Positions 9,416-17,838 of a stretch of DNA of 64,000 nt are shown piece after piece (position 1 is the stretch's first letter; each line of letters starts with the position of its first letter). The stretch covers positions 124,001 to 188,000 of the forward strand of contig NZ_JALBGD010000007.1 in assembly GCF_023507705.1 (NCBI RefSeq), in the 5' to 3' direction. The position numbers were made by a program, and so were the translations under genes. Source of the stretch: Stappia sp. WLB 29. Lineage in GTDB: Bacteria > Pseudomonadota > Alphaproteobacteria > Rhizobiales > Stappiaceae. The notes below the pieces were generated by a model. That model saw only the letters and a program-made list of their open reading frames with translations, ran no database searches and was not told where the DNA came from.

Positions 9416-9439
9416 CAAGAGGTGTGCGGCGCGCGACAA

Positions 9440-10687
9440 TCAGTGCGCCATCATCTCCCTGACGATCTCCTCGGCCGAAAGCTCGGACGGGTAGTAGGTC
9501 GGCCAGTTCGTCACCTCCTCCAGAAGGGCGGCGCGATCGTCGCCCCAGTAGAGGTGGTAGTGGTCGGTCTTTGCCGGCGCGATCCGGTGGTCGCTGAACT
9601 GGATGTATTGCGGCGCCGCCTCGTCGCCTTCGCTTTTCCTGAAGATGAAGCGCACGCCGCGATTGCCCTTCTTGTAGGTCAGCACTTCGTAGCCGTCGTC
9701 GGCATAGCGGGCCGAGGTCGGCTTGCCATCCCTGTAGAAGGTGACCGTGTCGCCCTCGATGGCGATCCGCTCGACATCGGTGCGGTAGCCGATTTCGTAA
9801 TAGGCCTTGTATTCCTCGGCGCTCTTGTCGCCGGCCTCGGCCTTGTGAGCCATCACCGGGTCCAGCGTGCCGTCCTGCAGGTAGGGATAGACCGACTGCC
9901 AGTCACCGGCGTAGTCGGACAGCGGGCGGTCGGCGATCTGGCTGTCCTCGAAATAGCCCTTGTAGATCTGCTCGTCGCCGTGGCTGTGGCCGTGCGCATG
10001 GGCGTGATCGTCGCCGCCCTTATCATGGGCCTTGTCATGCGCCTTGCCGCTGCCGCCGACGACGGCGATGTTGTAGGGCATGCCCTCGACCGCGACCGTG
10101 CCGATCTCTTCAAGCGCATCCCCTTCGACCGGCGCATCGGAGGCGACCGTCGTCACCCATCCCTTGCCGAGCGGCGCGACGAAGCCGTGATGCGCGCGCG
10201 CCTGCGGAATGCGGCGGCTCTCCAGCTCGCCGTGCGACAATTCGTTGGCGTCGACGATCTCGGCATAGCCGCCACGGTCGAAATTGATCGCCAGCTTGCC
10301 GTGATGGTCGATCAGGTGGAACGGGCGCGGCCCGCTCAAGGTCTCGTCGAGGGCGGCCGGATTGGCGATCTCGATGTCGGAATGGTCGCCGTGGGAGTCG
10401 AGTTTGATGCCGCTCTTGAAGAAATGCACCGCATCGCTGTCGGACTGCACGGCGACGACGGCCACGCCGTCGTTCACGCCGTAGAGCTTGTTCTGGCCGC
10501 TGGTCTCGAAGCTCCACCGGTTGTCCGGCTTGTCGAGGTCGAAAGCCGTCACCTTGGCGCCTGCATGATCGCCCACGAAGACGCGGTAGAGCGTCACGTC
10601 TTCGGCATCCTTCGAAGCGTCCTGGGCAAGGGCCGCGCCCGCCAGTATGAGCGCAATGCCCGTGGTGAAGCCTAGTCGTCGCAACAT
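9440..10687 (-). CDS. Periplasmic zinc protein: AztD-like N-terminal part fused to ZinT
   Basis: A 415-residue exported protein. Residues 1-21 are a Sec signal ending ALAQ. About 25-205 resemble the first part of the AztD zinc chaperone beta-propeller (VFVGDHAGAKVTAFDLDK, then GDHSDIEI and the HLIDHHGKLAINF blade). Residues about 215-238 form a His/Asp-rich linker. About 240-415 are a complete ZinT/YodA zinc-binding lipocalin, from QIYKGYFEDSQIADRPLSDY through DHYHLYWG. Both parts bind or deliver periplasmic zinc under zinc limitation. AztD alone and ZinT alone are known; this join, with only part of the propeller, is unusual. A strong AAGGAG site precedes the ATG. It is divergent from an ABC importer. 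Confidence 0.85.
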   Translation of the reverse strand: MLRRLGFTTGIALILAGAALAQDASKDAEDVTLYRVFVGDHAGAKVTAFDLDKPDNRWSFETSGQNKLYGVNDGVAVVAVQSDSDAVHFFKSGIKLDSHGDHSDIEIANPAALDETLSGPRPFHLIDHHGKLAINFDRGGYAEIVDANELSHGELESRRIPQARAHHGFVAPLGKGWVTTVASDAPVEGDALEEIGTVAVEGMPYNIAVVGGSGKAHDKAHDKGGDDHAHAHGHSHGDEQIYKGYFEDSQIADRPLSDYAGDWQSVYPYLQDGTLDPVMAHKAEAGDKSAEEYKAYYEIGYRTDVERIAIEGDTVTFYRDGKPTSARYADDGYEVLTYKKGNRGVRFIFRKSEGDEAAPQYIQFSDHRIAPAKTDHYHLYWGDDRAALLEEVTNWPTYYPSELSAEEIVREMMAH

Positions 10688-11130
10688 GTCGTATCTCCTT
10701 GAGTGACACTCGATTCAGTGGCTGGCCGTTTGCGGAACCCGCCATTTGATGACTGTCCTGGGGGGGGGCGCCGTGCGGCGCCCTCAGACCGACTATGTTA
10801 TGTTATTACGTCCGTCAATAATGTTATATCGTCACGCACACAAATTGCGCCGGAACTCCCCGGCGCGGGCAGGGGATTCCGGCGCTGTTTGTGGCGAGAG
10901 ACATCGCGCCGGGTCCGCTGGAACGACGCGTCCGCCAAGCCTCGCGATGCCGCGACCGCTTTTCTTTCATCTTTTACTCAGGTATTAGCTCCGGCAGCCA
11001 GCGTCCGCGATACGCCAGCCAGCGACAGACGAAGCCACGGAAGCGATCCGGCCAGCCGTTCGGCCCCTTCGGGGATGCCGCCGTCCTGCCACCATCCGCT
11101 CCGGCTCGCTCGAACCGATGGAGGGCATTC
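10688..11130. other. 443-base divergent intergenic region of the zinT-like and ABC operons
   Basis: It holds both promoters. Visible are nine G residues in a row (10760-10768), a GGGCGCC/GGCGCCC hairpin at 10766-10783 in the zinT leader, two AT-rich ATGTTAT half sites (10795 and 10821), and a long leader before the ABC operon ending in GGAGGG at 11120-11125. I could not assign a riboswitch family to the rightward leader. Confidence 0.6.
10795..10827. promoter_or_regulatory. Candidate Zur-type operator half sites
   Basis: ATGTTAT GTT ATTACGT (10795-10811) resembles the alphaproteobacterial Zur dyad ATGTTATnnnATAACAT with two mismatches in the right arm. A second ATGTTAT begins 26 bases later at 10821. 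Both sit about 110-140 bases upstream of the zinc-protein gene, in unusually AT-rich sequence for this region. Assignment to Zur rests on the gene content. Confidence 0.4.
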
Positions 11131-12186
11131 ATGAAGACTATCGTCGTGGCGGCGGGCCTTGGGCTCCTCGCGATCGCATCCACCGCAACGGAAGCGCAGG
11201 AGGTCCGGTTCACGGATCACCGCGGCAAGGAGATCCGCCTCGATGCCGTGCCCGAAAAGGTCGCGACCATCGTCCGCGCGGGACCGATCCTGTTCCGCGC
11301 CGTCGGCGGCACTGCCGACGCCCTCGCCTCCGTGAACCCGAGCTTCCTCAAGCGCGACTATGTCGCCGGCCTGTACGGCGAGTTCCTGCCCGAGCTCGGC
11401 CAGTTGCCACCGACCGCCGCCATCGAAGGGTTCTTGCCCAATGTCGAGGCGCTGCTCGAGGTCGGGCCGGATGTGGTCGTGCAGTGGATGTCGGAGGACT
11501 TCGAGCCGCTGGAGCGGGTCGGCCTCACCGTCGTCGGCTGGGACTGCTGCACCCGGCAGCACCGCCGGGACTACATCACCCTGACCGGCCACATGACCGG
11601 CCGCAGCGAGCATGCGGCCGCGATCCTCGCCCTGCAGGACGCCTCGGCCAAGACGATGGGCGAACGGTTCGGCGGCCTCGCCGATGCCGACAAGCCGAGC
11701 ATCCTCTATGTCGACCAGTTCGCGGACCAGATCCGCATCATCGCCAACGGGTCGCAGGACCTGTCCCTGAGCGGCGTCGTCAACGTGGCGGCGGACGACA
11801 GTGGTCAGTGGTGGAAGACCATCAACCTGGAACAGCTCTTCGCCTGGAACCCGGACATCATCCTGATCCCGCCCTATGCCCAGGGGCTGACCCCGCAGAC
11901 CTTCTACGACAATTCGCTGCTGTCGGGCCTTGCTGCGGTCAAGGACCGGCGCGTCTACAAGATTCCGGCCTTCGCCGGCTCGCCGGACGCTCCCGAGATC
12001 TATCTCAGCTCGCCCTGGCTCGGTGCCGTCGCCCATGGCGGCGAGGCCGTTCCCGGCCTGCGGGCCGACGTGCAGGATGCCTATGCCCGGATCTACGGCG
12101 TCGACCTGACGCCCGCCCAGCTCGACCAGGTCCTGTGGATCGAGCAGAACGGCACCTCGGCCGGCTACACCGACACCTTCAACTAG
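11131..12186 (+). CDS. ABC transporter substrate-binding protein (siderophore/B12/metal-chelate type)
   Basis: A 351-residue periplasmic protein with a Sec signal (MKTIVVAAGLGLLAIASTAT, cleavage near EAQ). The layout is that of FecB/BtuF-type binding proteins: N-lobe VRFTDHRGKEIRLDAVPEKV, a central helix, and a C-lobe ending in the LFAWNPDIILI and VYKIPAF segments. A CC pair near residue 137 (WDCCTRQ) is notable. The ATG at 11131 follows GGAGGG. The next two genes are the cognate permease and ATPase. Ligand not identifiable from sequence; divergence from a zinc protein hints at a metal chelate. Confidence 0.88.
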   Translation: MKTIVVAAGLGLLAIASTATEAQEVRFTDHRGKEIRLDAVPEKVATIVRAGPILFRAVGGTADALASVNPSFLKRDYVAGLYGEFLPELGQLPPTAAIEGFLPNVEALLEVGPDVVVQWMSEDFEPLERVGLTVVGWDCCTRQHRRDYITLTGHMTGRSEHAAAILALQDASAKTMGERFGGLADADKPSILYVDQFADQIRIIANGSQDLSLSGVVNVAADDSGQWWKTINLEQLFAWNPDIILIPPYAQGLTPQTFYDNSLLSGLAAVKDRRVYKIPAFAGSPDAPEIYLSSPWLGAVAHGGEAVPGLRADVQDAYARIYGVDLTPAQLDQVLWIEQNGTSAGYTDTFN

Positions 12187-12196
12187 GCGAGACGCG

Positions 12197-13240
12197 ATGT
12201 CAGGACTGTCCCGGCGCCTCGGCACCTCGCCGCTGTTTCTCCCGCTGCTGTCGGGCCTGCTGGTCGCCGCGATGCTCATCTCGGTGACCATCGGCCGGTT
12301 CGACCTGGAGGTGGGCGACGTCATCGCGATCCTGTGGAGCAACATCGTCCCCGCGAGCGATGCGACCTGGAGCGAGATGTCGGTGACGGTGGTGGAGCAG
12401 GTGCGCCTGCCGCGCATCCTTGCCGCGGTCCTGATCGGCTTCGGCCTCTCCGTCTCCGGCGCCGCCCTGCAGGGGCTGTTCCGCAATCCTCTGGTCGATC
12501 CGGGCGTCATCGGCGTGACGGCGGGGGCCGGCTTCGGCGGCACGCTGGCGATCCTGCTCGGCATCGGCGGCTACGGGCTGCTGGCCATCGCCTTCTGCTT
12601 CGGCATCGCCAGCGTCGTGGTGGTCAAGTTCCTGGCCAGCGTCGGCGGCCGGACCTCGATGCTGACGCTGGTGCTGGCCGGCGTCGTCATCTCCGCCTTC
12701 TTCTCCGCGGCGATCTCCATCGCCAAGCTGCTTGCCGACCCGTTCCAGAAGCTGCCGGCGATCACCTACTGGCTGATGGGCAGCATCGCCTCGGTCAACT
12801 ACACGGACCTTCTGCTGCTGTGCATCGCCATCGGTCCGGCAACGGTGCTGATCTACCTGCTGCGCTTCCAGATCAACCTGATGTCGCTTGGCGAGGAGCG
12901 GGCGCAGGCGCTGGGAACCCCGGTTGGCGCCGTGCGCTGGACCGTGCTGCTGGCGACCGCGATGATTTCCGCCGGCGTCGTCGCAACCAGCGGCATCATC
13001 GGCTGGGTCGGCCTCGTCATGCCGCATGTGGCACGCACGCTCGTCGGTGCCGACCACGGCCGCATGTTGCCGGTCTGCGGCGTCATCGGCGCGATCTACC
13101 TGCTCCTGGTCGACAATGTCGCGCGGGCAGCGACCACCGCCGAGATCCCGCTCGGCATCATCACCGCGCTCATCGGCGTGCCGGTCTTTGCGGTGATCCT
13201 GCGCCGGCTGCAGGCCGGGGGAGGCTGGCGCAATGATTGA
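12197..13240 (+). CDS. FecCD-family ABC transporter permease
   Basis: A 347-residue inner-membrane permease with about ten hydrophobic segments. It has family-typical sequences: RLPRILAAVLIGFGLSVSGA, LQGLFRNPLVDPGVIGVTAGAG, and GIIGWVGLVMPHVARTLVGADH near the C-terminal half where the ATPase docks. It starts ten bases after the binding protein and overlaps the ATPase gene by eight bases. Confidence 0.95.
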   Translation: MSGLSRRLGTSPLFLPLLSGLLVAAMLISVTIGRFDLEVGDVIAILWSNIVPASDATWSEMSVTVVEQVRLPRILAAVLIGFGLSVSGAALQGLFRNPLVDPGVIGVTAGAGFGGTLAILLGIGGYGLLAIAFCFGIASVVVVKFLASVGGRTSMLTLVLAGVVISAFFSAAISIAKLLADPFQKLPAITYWLMGSIASVNYTDLLLLCIAIGPATVLIYLLRFQINLMSLGEERAQALGTPVGAVRWTVLLATAMISAGVVATSGIIGWVGLVMPHVARTLVGADHGRMLPVCGVIGAIYLLLVDNVARAATTAEIPLGIITALIGVPVFAVILRRLQAGGGWRND

Positions 13241-13991
13241 GGTCGAGGACCTCGCCGTCAGCCGTGGCGGTAGGACGGTGCTGCAGGGTTGCAGCTTCTC
13301 GCTCCGCGAGGGCGGCATCCTCGCAATCCTCGGCCGCAACGGCATCGGCAAGACTTCGCTGCTGTCGGTGCTCGTCGGCACGCTGACCCCCGACAGCGGC
13401 ACCTGCCGCATCCATGGGCGCGCCGGCTATGTGCCGCAGCTGTTCAACGTACCCTTCTCCTATTCGGTGATGGACATCGCCCTGATGGGCCGGGCGGCGA
13501 AGATCGGGCTGTTCGGCGCTCCCCGGCGGCAGGATTACGCGGCCGTGCGCCGGCTTCTCGACATGATGGGCATCGCCGATCTGGAGGAGCAGACCTTCAA
13601 CACGCTGAGCGGCGGCCAGCGGCAGCTGGTGATGATCGCACAGGCACTCGCCTCCGACTGCCGGGTGCTGATCCTCGACGAGCCCTGCTCGGCGCTCGAC
13701 TACAAGAACCAGGGCATCGTCATCGACCTGCTGCATCGCCTCGCGACCGAGCACGGCCTCACCATCGTCTTCACCACCCACGCCCCGCAGCACGCGATCG
13801 AGGTGGCCAGCGACGTCCTGCTGATCGGCGGACGCGAGAGCTTCGTCAACGGCCCGGTCGAAACGGTGCTGACGGCCGAGAACCTGACCGACCTCTACGA
13901 CGTGCGCACCGCTCGGGCCGAGTTCGCCGGCAGCGGCTCCTTCACTTTCGCGCCGATGCTGCGCCAGGACCGTGGGGACGTCGCCCCATGA
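13233..13991 (+). CDS. ABC transporter ATP-binding protein (FepC/BtuD type)
   Basis: A 252-residue ATPase with Walker A GRNGIGKTSLL, signature LSGGQRQL, Walker B VLILDEPCSALD and the switch His in TTHAPQH. It is the motor for the FecCD permease encoded just upstream. Its stop overlaps the next ATG by four bases (ATGA), so the unrecognised downstream gene is translationally coupled to the transporter. Confidence 0.95.
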   Translation: MIEVEDLAVSRGGRTVLQGCSFSLREGGILAILGRNGIGKTSLLSVLVGTLTPDSGTCRIHGRAGYVPQLFNVPFSYSVMDIALMGRAAKIGLFGAPRRQDYAAVRRLLDMMGIADLEEQTFNTLSGGQRQLVMIAQALASDCRVLILDEPCSALDYKNQGIVIDLLHRLATEHGLTIVFTTHAPQHAIEVASDVLLIGGRESFVNGPVETVLTAENLTDLYDVRTARAEFAGSGSFTFAPMLRQDRGDVAP

Positions 13992-15268
13992 GCCGCCGCA
14001 TCGCCTATCTGCACTGCGGAAACAATGCGCAACTGCGCAGCTTCCAGGATTTCTCGCACTATCTCGACGATGCCGTCCACCTTGCCGACCTGCCGCGCAC
14101 GGACCTTGCCGCCTATGCCGCGGTTGTCGTCGCCGACGCCATGGACAGCCGGCGCATCGCCGCCCATGGAGCTCAGCTCAACGCCTATGTGCGCGGCGGC
14201 GGCTTTCTCGTCGTCTTCTTCCAGGGCGAGGCCGACTGGATCGACGTGGTCGACCTGGAGTGGCGCGACCACAAGGTCCACGACTGGCTGTGGTGGACGC
14301 GCGAGCCGCGCTACGTGGAGACCTGCCAGCCCGAGCCGAAACACCCGATCTGCGAGGCGATCCCGCTTTCGGCGATGAGCTGGCACTGGGGCGGCGTCTA
14401 CGCCCCCCACCCGCAGGCGCGTACGATCCTCGGGCTTGAAGACGGCAGCGGCTGCCTGTTCATGGATTTCCCGAACGCCTGCGGCGGGCGGCTGATGGTC
14501 GCCACCCTCGACCCGCATTCGCACAACGGCCAGCGCTTCATGCCGGCGACCACCCGGTTCCTGCAAGGCTTCTATCCCTGGTTGAATGCGGAGCTCGGCA
14601 TTGCGCGCGGTGACTGCAACCGCGTCACCTATCTGCAATGCGTGCACACGCTGGACAACTGGGAGCCGGAGCAGACCCGCGAGAGCCTGACCGGGGCCGG
14701 CTTCGCGTTCCGCACGCATCCGCATCTGGAGATCGATGCGCGCGTGCTGGGCGAGACGGACATCCTCTACCTGCCGCCGAACCACGACGAGCACTTTCTC
14801 GCCGCGCGCCAGCCGCTGTTTCTCGATTATCTCGCCTCCGGCGGCTCGCTGATCCTGTGCGGCGAACCCTTCGCGCCGTGGCTGCCGTTCCTTGCCCCGT
14901 TCCGGGCGGTTCCGCCCCGGCCTTTCACCAACATGAAGGTCCGTGTGCGCGACGACAGGGCCGGCTTCTTCCGCAACATGCCGGAGGATTTCGACGGCTG
15001 GCAGGGGGTGTTCGGGCAATATGCGCGCGGCTGGACCGACATGCCGCCGGGCGCCGTCCGTCTCACCGATGTCGGGCCGCCGGACGATCCCCGGCCGGCC
15101 GACTGGCTCTGGCGCTACCCGGCACCTTCTTTACGCGGCGGCTTCGTCTTCATGCACAATGGCGACAGCCTGATCCGCTATCCCGACCACGGCGAAGCGC
15201 CGTTCACGCTGGTGCGCGACGTCTGTCTCGGGCTGCAGGCCCTCAGCCTCGGCCGGATTCTTTTCTGA
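13988..15268 (+). CDS. Uncharacterised protein with two class-I-amidotransferase-like repeats
   Basis: A 426-residue cytoplasmic protein with no signal or membrane segment. Residues about 4-85 and 212-300 look like copies of one module: each starts with a YLxC strand (IAYLHC / VTYLQC), continues through an aspartate/leucine-rich alpha-beta stretch, and ends in a Y-x5-GG turn before a strand (AYVRGGGFLVVFFQGEADWI / DYLASGGSLILCGEPFAPWL). The fold suggests a flavodoxin-like or ThuA/glutamine-amidotransferase-like domain, without an obvious catalytic triad. Strict coupling to a FecCD-type importer suggests release or modification of the imported chelate or metal; this is inference and the family is not recognised. 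Confidence 0.6.
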   Translation: MSRRIAYLHCGNNAQLRSFQDFSHYLDDAVHLADLPRTDLAAYAAVVVADAMDSRRIAAHGAQLNAYVRGGGFLVVFFQGEADWIDVVDLEWRDHKVHDWLWWTREPRYVETCQPEPKHPICEAIPLSAMSWHWGGVYAPHPQARTILGLEDGSGCLFMDFPNACGGRLMVATLDPHSHNGQRFMPATTRFLQGFYPWLNAELGIARGDCNRVTYLQCVHTLDNWEPEQTRESLTGAGFAFRTHPHLEIDARVLGETDILYLPPNHDEHFLAARQPLFLDYLASGGSLILCGEPFAPWLPFLAPFRAVPPRPFTNMKVRVRDDRAGFFRNMPEDFDGWQGVFGQYARGWTDMPPGAVRLTDVGPPDDPRPADWLWRYPAPSLRGGFVFMHNGDSLIRYPDHGEAPFTLVRDVCLGLQALSLGRILF

Positions 15269-15357
15269 AGCCGACGGGCGAGAAAGGGACGACGGAAAAC
15301 GGCATGTGCCGCCCCCCCCCCGTCTTGCTCGTCATCCCTTCCTCGCATCTCTCCCGG

Positions 15358-16011
15358 TCAGTCCTTGGCGGCAGGGACCGGCGTGTTGAGCAGCTGCTGC
15401 TCCCACAGGAAGGCGATACCGCTGCCGGCGGCATGGTGCAGGAGCACCTCGGCAAGCTCGGCCGCATGCTCCGTGCGTGCCCAGTCGCGCTGCCACTCGG
15501 ACGCGACCGCCAGCCACGTCATCACATTGGCACCGGCGGCGATCATGCGCTGGATCGCAACCTCGTGCGCCTCGACCGAGACCCCGCCCGACGCATCGGT
15601 CACCACGGTTACGTCCCATCCCTCGCCCAGCGCCTGGATCACCGGCATGGCGACGCAGATCTCGGTCCACAGGCCGGCGATGATCAGCTGCTTGCGGCCG
15701 GTCGCCTTGACAGCGTCGACGACCTTGCGGTCTTCCCAGGTGTTGATGAAGGTGCGGTCGATCACCTCCTGGGCCGGGAACACGTCGGTGATCTGCGGGA
15801 AGATGTAGCCGCCCCGATCCGCGATAACGCTCGTCAGGATCGTCGGCACGCCGAAGGCCTTGGCGGCCTTGGCCAGCGCCGCCGCGTTGTTGACCACCAT
15901 CTGCGGCTCGTGGCTGTTCACGTTGGTCAGCTGATAGGGCTGGTGGTCGATCAGGACGACAACCGAATCTTCGGGACGAAGAAGGGAATCGAGGCCATTG
16001 CGAAAGGTCAT
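15358..16011 (-). CDS. Isochorismatase-family hydrolase (YcaC-like)
   Basis: A 217-residue cysteine hydrolase. The catalytic set is visible: Asp in VVVLIDHQPYQ near residue 21, a Lys in the central region, and Cys in IIAGLWTEICVAMPV. The ATG at 16011 (MTFRNGLDSLL) is chosen because an AGGAA site precedes it; the longer frame adds 26 unsupported residues. YcaC-like members have unassigned amide substrates. It is divergent from a LysR gene. Confidence 0.9.
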   Translation of the reverse strand: MTFRNGLDSLLRPEDSVVVLIDHQPYQLTNVNSHEPQMVVNNAAALAKAAKAFGVPTILTSVIADRGGYIFPQITDVFPAQEVIDRTFINTWEDRKVVDAVKATGRKQLIIAGLWTEICVAMPVIQALGEGWDVTVVTDASGGVSVEAHEVAIQRMIAAGANVMTWLAVASEWQRDWARTEHAAELAEVLLHHAAGSGIAFLWEQQLLNTPVPAAKD

Positions 16012-16057
16012 TGCATTTTCCTTCCCTGGGGAGGTGAGGCATTCGAGACTGCTGGAA

Positions 16058-16078
16058 AAATCCCCGATGGCGGGATTT
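16058..16078. promoter_or_regulatory. Perfect 7-7-7 dyad between isochorismatase and lysR
   Basis: AAATCCC and GGGATTT flank a seven-base spacer in the divergent gap. Size and position suit the LysR regulator's operator controlling both directions. Confidence 0.5.
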
Positions 16079-16160
16079 CCTGCACGCAACTTGCCGGTCC
16101 CTTGGGCGGCGCGATAGCGTCACAGCCGGACATGCTGTGTCGCGCGAAGGGGAACGCCGG

Positions 16161-17054
16161 ATGGATATCGAGGATCTGCAGACATTCGTTGCCGTGGCGG
16201 ATGCGGGAGGCATCTCCGCCGCTGCGCGGCGGCTCGGCGTCTCGAAGTCCATCGTCAGCCGGCGGCTCTTCCGCCTGGAGGCGGAACTCGGCGTCCAGCT
16301 TCTTGTCCGCACCACGCGCGGCGCAGCGCTCACCGAGGCGGGGATCACGTTCCGGGATCATGCAGCCCGGGCCAGCACCGAAATGGATATGGCGCGCGAG
16401 GCGATCCTGCCGAACGGCGACCTGCGCGGCCGGTTCCGCGTTGCGCTACCGCTGTCGTTCGGGCCGACCCATTTCGCTCCGGTGCTTGCGGAGATGGCGC
16501 ATCAGCATCCGCAACTCCACATCCACACCTCCTACAGCGACCGCTTCGTCGACCTGATCGCGGAAGGATTCGATTGCGCGATCCGCGTCGGCTACCTTCC
16601 CGACTCGAACCTGCTAGCAAGGCGTGTCGGGCCGATCCACGGCAAGCTCCTCGCCAGTCCCGCCTATATCGCCGCCCATGGCGCACCCGACACGCCGGAC
16701 GATATCGTTGCCCACCCGGCACTGATGCAAGGCACGGAAACCTGGCAGTTTCTCGACGGCGAGAAGGTCGTCACTGTGCAGCCGCAGGGCAGGTACAAGG
16801 CCGACAACGCGACCGCGCTCGCGGCCGCGGCGGTGGCGGGGCTCGGCATCGCATGGCTGCCCGACTGCATCACCTACGACCATGTGCAGGCCGGACGCCT
16901 GGTGACGATCATGACGCGCTACCCTCCCCCGCCGGCGGGGATCCACGTCGTTCGCCCGCCCGGCCAATACCCGACCCGCAAGGTGCGCGTGCTGACCGAA
17001 ATGCTGTCGGCGAGCGTTGCGCGCAATCCGGAAATCTGGGGGCTGGAGCGGTGA
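16161..17054 (+). CDS. LysR family transcriptional regulator
   Basis: A 297-residue LysR protein starting at MDIEDLQTFVAVADAGG; HTH within residues 1-60 and a substrate-binding domain of the CrgA-like kind (FDCAIRVGYLPDSNLLARRVG). The upstream in-frame codons do not match the family, so the ATG at 16161 is used. It is divergent from the isochorismatase gene, its likely target. Confidence 0.92.
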   Translation: MDIEDLQTFVAVADAGGISAAARRLGVSKSIVSRRLFRLEAELGVQLLVRTTRGAALTEAGITFRDHAARASTEMDMAREAILPNGDLRGRFRVALPLSFGPTHFAPVLAEMAHQHPQLHIHTSYSDRFVDLIAEGFDCAIRVGYLPDSNLLARRVGPIHGKLLASPAYIAAHGAPDTPDDIVAHPALMQGTETWQFLDGEKVVTVQPQGRYKADNATALAAAAVAGLGIAWLPDCITYDHVQAGRLVTIMTRYPPPPAGIHVVRPPGQYPTRKVRVLTEMLSASVARNPEIWGLER

Positions 17055-17189
17055 TCGTCGATCGTCTTCGGCATCCGGCAATGAAAGCGAACCTGCACCG
17101 ACCTGAGCGTGCGCCAAGCTCCTGCTGCCGCACCTGCTGACCGGTAACGCTGGCAGGCGGGCGGGGAGCGCCCGCGCGGTGCGATCCGG

Positions 17190-17633
17190 TCAGCCCGGCC
17201 CGCCCCCATGCACCGTCAGCGGCACGGGTGCATCGGGCATCAGGGTGTCCAGCGTCACCTCGCCGAAACGCGCAAGGAACAGCGCCTCGGCCTGCACCAT
17301 CGTATCTGCCAGCGCGGCGTTGACGTTCTTCTGCACCAGGCAGGCGGGATTGTCGCTGCGATTGCCGATCGCGAACAGCGTCGGCCGCCCGAGAGCCACA
17401 TAGACCGAGAGCAGCGTGATCTCGCTGAGCGGGCGCGCCAGTTGCCATCCGCCGCCATGGCCCTTTCCCGACGTGACGTGACCCGCGTCCCGCAGGCCCG
17501 CCATCATCCTGCGGAACACCGCCGGGTTCGTGCCCATGCTTCTGGCCAGCACATCGGAGGTCAAGGGCTCGTGGAGCTGGCCCATATGCAGCAGCACATG
17601 CAGTACGTCCGACAGCCGTGTGTCCTTGTTCAT
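17190..17633 (-). CDS. Rrf2 family transcriptional regulator
   Basis: A 147-residue regulator starting MNKDTRLSDVLHVLLHM with an Rrf2-type winged helix (SDVLARSMGTNPAVFRRMMAGLRDAG, then the wing SGKGHGGGWQLAR). One cysteine (NPACLVQ) lies where Fe-S or redox-sensing Rrf2 proteins carry theirs, but the usual three-cysteine cluster is not present. It is divergent from a thioredoxin-reductase-like flavoprotein, the classic partner of this YwnA/NsrR-like group, and probably represses it. Confidence 0.88.
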   Translation of the reverse strand: MNKDTRLSDVLHVLLHMGQLHEPLTSDVLARSMGTNPAVFRRMMAGLRDAGHVTSGKGHGGGWQLARPLSEITLLSVYVALGRPTLFAIGNRSDNPACLVQKNVNAALADTMVQAEALFLARFGEVTLDTLMPDAPVPLTVHGGGPG

Positions 17634-17690
17634 GTCTTCTTCCGCTCCCGCCTGCGCGCGCATGGCGCCCCTCGGGTTCTCACGAATTTC

Positions 17691-17747
17691 ATGTAACAGA
17701 TGTTGATACGTGACTTGACGCCTGTTATGTAACTTCAACTGATACGT
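17691..17747. promoter_or_regulatory. Direct-repeat operator region for the Rrf2 regulator
   Basis: Two 19-base copies, GTAACAGATGTTGATACGT (17693-17711) and GTAACTTCAACTGATACGT (17729-17747), share both ends and lie 36 bases apart in the Rrf2/flavoprotein divergent gap. ATGTAACAG and CTGTTATGT also form an inverted pair across the same span. The placement suits Rrf2 binding controlling both promoters. Confidence 0.6.
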
Positions 17748-17838
17748 TCTGAGCCACCCCATGTCCAGCGCAGACGCCCCTCCCCTCAAACCCGGTCTCC
17801 CGAAGGCTGGCGGGCGTCTGATCCAACGAGGTTTTTCC

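Noticed and set aside
10830-11130. Possible cobalamin or other riboswitch in the leader of the FecCD-type operon
   Set aside because: The leader is long and has AGCCAG/GCCACGGAAG-like pieces, but the conserved B12-box order could not be matched.
17157-17175. GC-rich hairpin between lysR and the Rrf2 gene as terminator
   Set aside because: The stem is six pairs with no T tract on either side; not distinguishable from background at this GC content.
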